Program-made: the position numbers and the translations under genes
DNA from: Aquila chrysaetos chrysaetos
Lineage: Eukaryota > Chordata > Aves > Accipitriformes > Accipitridae
Direction: 5' to 3'
Assembly: GCF_900496995.4 (NCBI RefSeq)
Contig: NC_044018.1
Coordinates: 30,337,825-30,401,824 of the forward strand
Length of the DNA: 64,000 nucleotides
The notes under the pieces: generated by a model
The model's database searches: none
Told to the model about the DNA's origin: nothing
What the model saw: the letters and a program-made list of their open reading frames with translations, nothing else
Shown here: positions 60,583-64,000 of the stretch, piece by piece
Position numbering within the stretch: position 1 is the first letter of the stretch
Layout of the letters: each line of letters begins with the position of its first letter

Positions 60583-62828
60583 AGGGTGGCCTCCGCCAGC
60601 GCCCGCGCGAGAGGAAGAGCTAAGATATAACCTCCATCCCCGTCCACCACACCTCACCTCCATAACAGCACACCGAGAAACCCGTCTGAACCAAAACCCT
60701 CCCGAGAGCTCCCTCTAACTGCACTTTTTAATGCTTCAAGACCACCACCAGACACCCGTTACCACCATCCCGAAGGCAGTGGAACTAGATCAGCCGGGGA
60801 CTTAACTTCCAAAAAAACAAACTCTTCTTCACTTTGTATTATAGGTGCAAATAGCGACCTAATATTCTGATTTCTCCCTTCATCTTCCTCCCTCTCCCAC
60901 CTCCCTCTCTGCTTTGGTAAATCTGGGTTCCCGTTAACGTCTCTCCTTCCACCCTCCCCGTAGAGCTGGGGTGGGGAGAGACCCGAGGAGGTGGCAGCAT
61001 CGGCCTCGGAGGTTCACGTTGTGGCGAACCAGCTGGAACCAGAGACCTCTGGAAAGCACGGGATTTTTCCGAGGGGGTCTGTCATGGATTTCTTTTTAAT
61101 CCCCCCCCCCCCCCCCCGCCGCTCCTGTTTCTTCTGTTTGGCTGGGGGGGGGGGGGGGGGGGGGAAGGAAAGCTGCAGTGTCCTTAATTTCTTCCTAGGT
61201 GGCCTTTTTTTGCTGGAGGATAGGAAGTGCCTGGGGGCTTTTTACGGGGGAGGGGGGGGAATGGGGGGGGGGGGGGGGAGGGGAGCACTGATTGCCGTGA
61301 AGCCACCACCGGCGACCCTTCCCCGCCACTCCACCTTTGCCCATAGAGCCGTTGCGCGTCACTGCTGCGGCCGCCCCACGAGCCACATCCCTCCGGTGAT
61401 CCCGACGCGGTCGGGGTGCGAGCGGCCGCGCTGGCGATGTCGAACCCGTCAATCTCTCCTCTCGCTCCGCGGTTTGTCCCCGGGGCTGGCGGCAGGCGAG
61501 GGGTGTCTCTGGTTTGCACTTTAGTCGTGGAAATGTCCCATTAAGATGCACCTTGGTTTTTTATTTTTCTTTCGGTCCGGTTGGGCCCAAGCCTTTGGGG
61601 GCGGTGGAGGGGGAAGGAGGCACCGTGCTGATTTAGTTTTGCTTCTGCTTTCCCAAAGGAGCTTTTTTTGGCTGGAGAAATCCTTGGTCATGGTGCGGCC
61701 ACGCTCGGGAGAGTCAGGATGTTACCGGGCGCTGTCGGTCGATTGGTCCCAGTAGTGGAGTGGAGGGGCCCCACAGAGACCCCCCCCTCTCTCCGGGGAG
61801 GGGGGCAGAGAGGCAGGTAGCACCCCTGGGTGATGCGCAGGCGACTCTGGTCAGGGTGCTGTGGGACAAGGGGACACCCCAAAGCGGGGACACCCCAATG
61901 CGGCAGCATGTCTGCGGAGGGCAGCACCGCCTGCGCCATGGGTCCCAGCACCGCAGCTGGTGTTTGCCCAGCCAAGGCTGGATCCTGTCGCTCCCAGCAC
62001 CTGCCCAGGAGCACCCCGCTCTGTCTGTGGGGCTTTGGGGTCAGGCCAGGCTTCCTCCCCCCCTCTGCCCCCATCCCGGGGGTCCTGCTTGCAGGGTGGG
62101 GGGCTCTGGGGAGCCCCCAGGGCCGTGGGTCAGCGTGGGACCCGTTTGCTCCCGGGGCTGTGGCTGTGGGGCGGAGGGACCCGTCTCATATGAAGCCTCC
62201 CCACTGGCCCCTGCTGTGGGGCAGCTCCCCCCCACCCCTAAGGAGGGTCTGGCTTTACTTGCACCCCTTGGCAGAGTTGGTGCCGCCATGCTGCACCGGT
62301 GCTGGCAGAGCCTCATGCTGCAGCATGGGCGACGGTTGTGTCTTCTCTTGTGCCGGGGTCTGGCTGACAGAGCCCCCCCACCGAATCGGTGACTTGTATT
62401 TAACCAGGGACTGTGCCTAGCAGGGCTGGGGACCCCATTTCCCCCACCACGGTGACCCTAACCCTCCCAAGACCCCCCCAGCCCATGCTGGCAGCCCCAA
62501 CTCTCCCCCCACCATCTTCTGGCCAAAGCCCTGGACCAAATGGGGACACTGCAGCTTTTCTCACTCTTTTTTTTTTTTTTTTTTCCTTCTTCTCTGATAA
62601 TTATTATTTTTTTTTTTTTTTTTTGGCTTTGAGAAAGCTCCTCCATTGCATTTAAATAACAATCATGGTAACAGAAACTCAACCCTTGGATTTACCGCTC
62701 TGTTTAATGGAAGTAAAACCAAACAGCAGGAAAAGGAAAAGGGGGGGGGGGGGGAAGAAAAACAACCCTCTGTGTGCTCAGGGAGGGATTTGGGAGCGGG
62801 GGGGGGATTGAATTGGTCACCCCTTCCC
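60583..62828 (+). other. RAB5B 3' UTR and intergenic DNA
   Basis: AC-rich sequence directly after the stop is probably 3' UTR. No canonical AATAAA was found before 62828, so the transcript end is unknown. The stretch holds several extreme homopolymers (C17 at 61101-61117, G21 at 61144-61164, mixed G runs to 61280, T runs at 62567-62625). No other gene seen. Confidence 0.5.
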
Positions 62829-62905
62829 CCGGTTGTTGGCACCGGGCAGGAGCCGGAGCCGTCGCAGAGCGACAGCTCCGGCTCCTGCCCGGTGCCAACA
62901 ACCGG
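62829..62905. repeat. Long hairpin: perfect 31-bp arms extended to about 37 bp
   Basis: Left arm 62829-62859 (beginning CCGGTTGTTGGCACCGGGCA) and right arm 62875-62905 are exact reverse complements. Inside, after one C/A mismatch, GTCGC (62861-62865) pairs with GCGAC (62869-62873), leaving an AGA loop. It lies between RAB5B and SUOX, about 350 bp before the SUOX first-exon donor. Confidence 0.97.
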
Positions 62906-62925
62906 TGTGAGGCCCCAGCCCTGCC

Positions 62926-62942
62926 CTGATAACGCTTATCAG
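62926..62942. promoter_or_regulatory. Palindromic GATA site pair upstream of SUOX
   Basis: CTGATAA-CGC-TTATCAG: two GATA motifs in inverted orientation with a 3-nt spacer, 21 bp after the hairpin. Palindromic GATA sites are bound strongly by GATA factors; function here is inference. Confidence 0.45.
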
Positions 62943-63058
62943 AGCTGCCAGCTGGGCGGTGGCCCGCGGAGGGGGGGGGGGGGAACGGGCCGGACCCCGG
63001 TTGCCTACGGGGAAAAGTCGGGGCGGGTGGGGGGGTGGGCCGCTGGTGGTCCCGCTGG

Positions 63059-63285
63059 CCCTTTAAATCCGACCGGCCGTTGCCCCTTTAAGTTGCCCCT
63101 TTAAGGGTGATGGACGCCCCCCTCCAACCGTAGAGGCTGAAGCCACGCCCACGCAGCCCCCCTGCTGGCACGGGAGGGGGCGTGGCCGGAGGGATCGTCC
63201 CCCTCCCCTTGAGGCCACGCCCATCGCCCCTCTCTTAAAGAGGCAGAGACGGGCGGGAGGTCGTGCTACCGGAGCCGCAACGCAG
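63059..63285 (+). promoter_or_regulatory. SUOX promoter and untranslated first exon
   Basis: Three copies of a CCCTTTAA motif (63059, 63083 and 63096 regions) and CTCTTAAAGAGGCAGAG at about 63231-63247 precede a GC-rich untranslated exon that ends CAACGCAG before the GTGCGC donor following 63285. The next exon begins at 63496. Confidence 0.6.
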
Positions 63286-63506
63286 GTGCGCGGCGGGGTG
63301 AACCGGGACCGGGATGGGGCTTGGTAGGACGGGGGGGGGGGCACCGGAGCGAGGAGACGGGGAGGAGCGGGGATGCCCCACGCAGGTCCCTGGTGCCCGC
63401 TTTTCCCCGGGGCCATGGGAAGCTTCACCCGCTACCGCTTCCCGGTAACGGTGCCCGGTGTCCGGTGCCCGCCCCAGCCACTCTCTCCCGTCCAGGTACC
63501 GCCGCG

Positions 63507-63775
63507 ATGCTGCTGCTCCGAGCCGTCGCCGGGCGCAGGTAGGAACGGCCCCGTCGGGGGTCCCCGCAGACCCCGGTGCCGCCCCCCCGTCGCCCCCGGG
63601 CCGGTGTCAGCTCCGCTCTCCCCGCAGGCTCCCGCCGCTGCCGCTGCCCCGCCGCGGCTGCTCCCGGTTGCCCCCCGGTAGCCCGGCCGCGGGGGGACGC
63701 CGGGGGGCGGCCCCGGTTCTGGCGGCGTTGCTGGGCCTCGGAGCCGTCCTGGCCTATGGAGAGCGGCGGAGGAGG
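63507..63775 (+). CDS. SUOX: Sulfite oxidase, mitochondrial (N-terminal exons only; continues past the right edge)
   Basis: Molybdenum-cofactor and heme enzyme of the mitochondrial intermembrane space that oxidises sulfite to sulfate, the last step of sulfur amino acid breakdown. Two coding exons are visible: 63507-63538 (MLLLRAVAGRR) and 63628-63775, giving 60 residues in phase 0. The arginine-rich, acid-poor N-terminus is a mitochondrial presequence, and AALLGLGAVLAYGERRR matches the human LLGLGAVLAYQDHR hydrophobic segment. The cytochrome b5 and molybdopterin domains must lie beyond 64000; 63776-64000 is intron. Identification rests on this short segment plus the RAB5B-SUOX order. Confidence 0.85.
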
Positions 63776-64000
63776 GTGAGCGGGAACGGGGCGGGGGGGG
63801 GACGGGGACACCGGCGGTGGGAGGGGGGGGGAGGAGCACCGGAACGGTGAGGTCCCGGCACTGGCGGGGAGGTGCTGAGTCCCGGGAGGGCAGCACCGGG
63901 ATGCCCCGGTTCTCCAGGGAGGGGGGGGATGCTCCTGGGTCCTTTTCTGGGATGGGGATAGCAGGGACCGGCTGAGTCCCCCGGCGGGGGGGCAGCACCG

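Overview
This is a vertebrate nuclear window, almost certainly from a bird. Genes have short GT-AG introns (often 70-150 bp), very GC-rich promoters and many G/C homopolymers, as on avian microchromosomes. The pigment gene PMEL resembles, as I recall it, the chicken form (signal peptide, alanine/threonine-rich repeats, C-terminal SPLL motif). Gene order matches the mammalian block SARNP-ORMDL2-DNAJC14-TMEM198B-MMP19-PYM1-DGKA-PMEL-CDK2-RAB5B-SUOX (human 12q13.2). The species cannot be read from sequence alone.

Layout. 1-23.3 kb: minus-strand SARNP, whose long, less GC-rich introns fill the left third; its last exons lie off the left edge. 23.3-25.6 kb: ORMDL2 (+), head-to-head with SARNP. 26.8-29.6 kb: DNAJC14 (-), tail-to-tail with ORMDL2. 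30.9-33.0 kb: a TMEM198-family gene (+), head-to-head with DNAJC14. 33.2-34.0 kb: decayed remains of MMP19 (-). 34.5-37.0 kb: PYM1 (-), head-to-head with DGKA (+, 37.3-43.6 kb). 43.7-48.0 kb: PMEL (-), head-to-head with CDK2 (+, 49.2-51.4 kb). 52.4-60.6 kb: RAB5B (+), with a CCAAT-rich promoter and a 5.3 kb first intron. 63.2-64.0 kb: the first exons of SUOX (+), running off the right edge.

The genes are not one pathway. They are a conserved syntenic block of housekeeping genes (mRNA export, sphingolipid control, ER co-chaperone, exon-junction recycling, lipid signalling, cell cycle, endosome fusion, sulfite oxidation) with one melanocyte gene, PMEL. Four consecutive pairs are divergent and share CpG-rich promoter gaps.

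Most unusual points: two long perfect or near-perfect hairpins (45-bp arms at 37637-37730; 31-bp arms at 62829-62905); an MMP19 pseudogene recognisable from prodomain to hemopexin blade; five reading-frame breaks in four otherwise conserved genes (DNAJC14 twice, TMEM198-like, DGKA, PMEL), each of which can be placed at a C or G run of 8-9 bases and so looks like homopolymer-length error; a cluster of eight inverted CCAAT boxes before RAB5B; and several minisatellites in introns. I saw no CRISPR array, retroviral element, tRNA, rRNA or confident transposon. Exon boundaries were found by eye from splice consensus and similarity to remembered human proteins.
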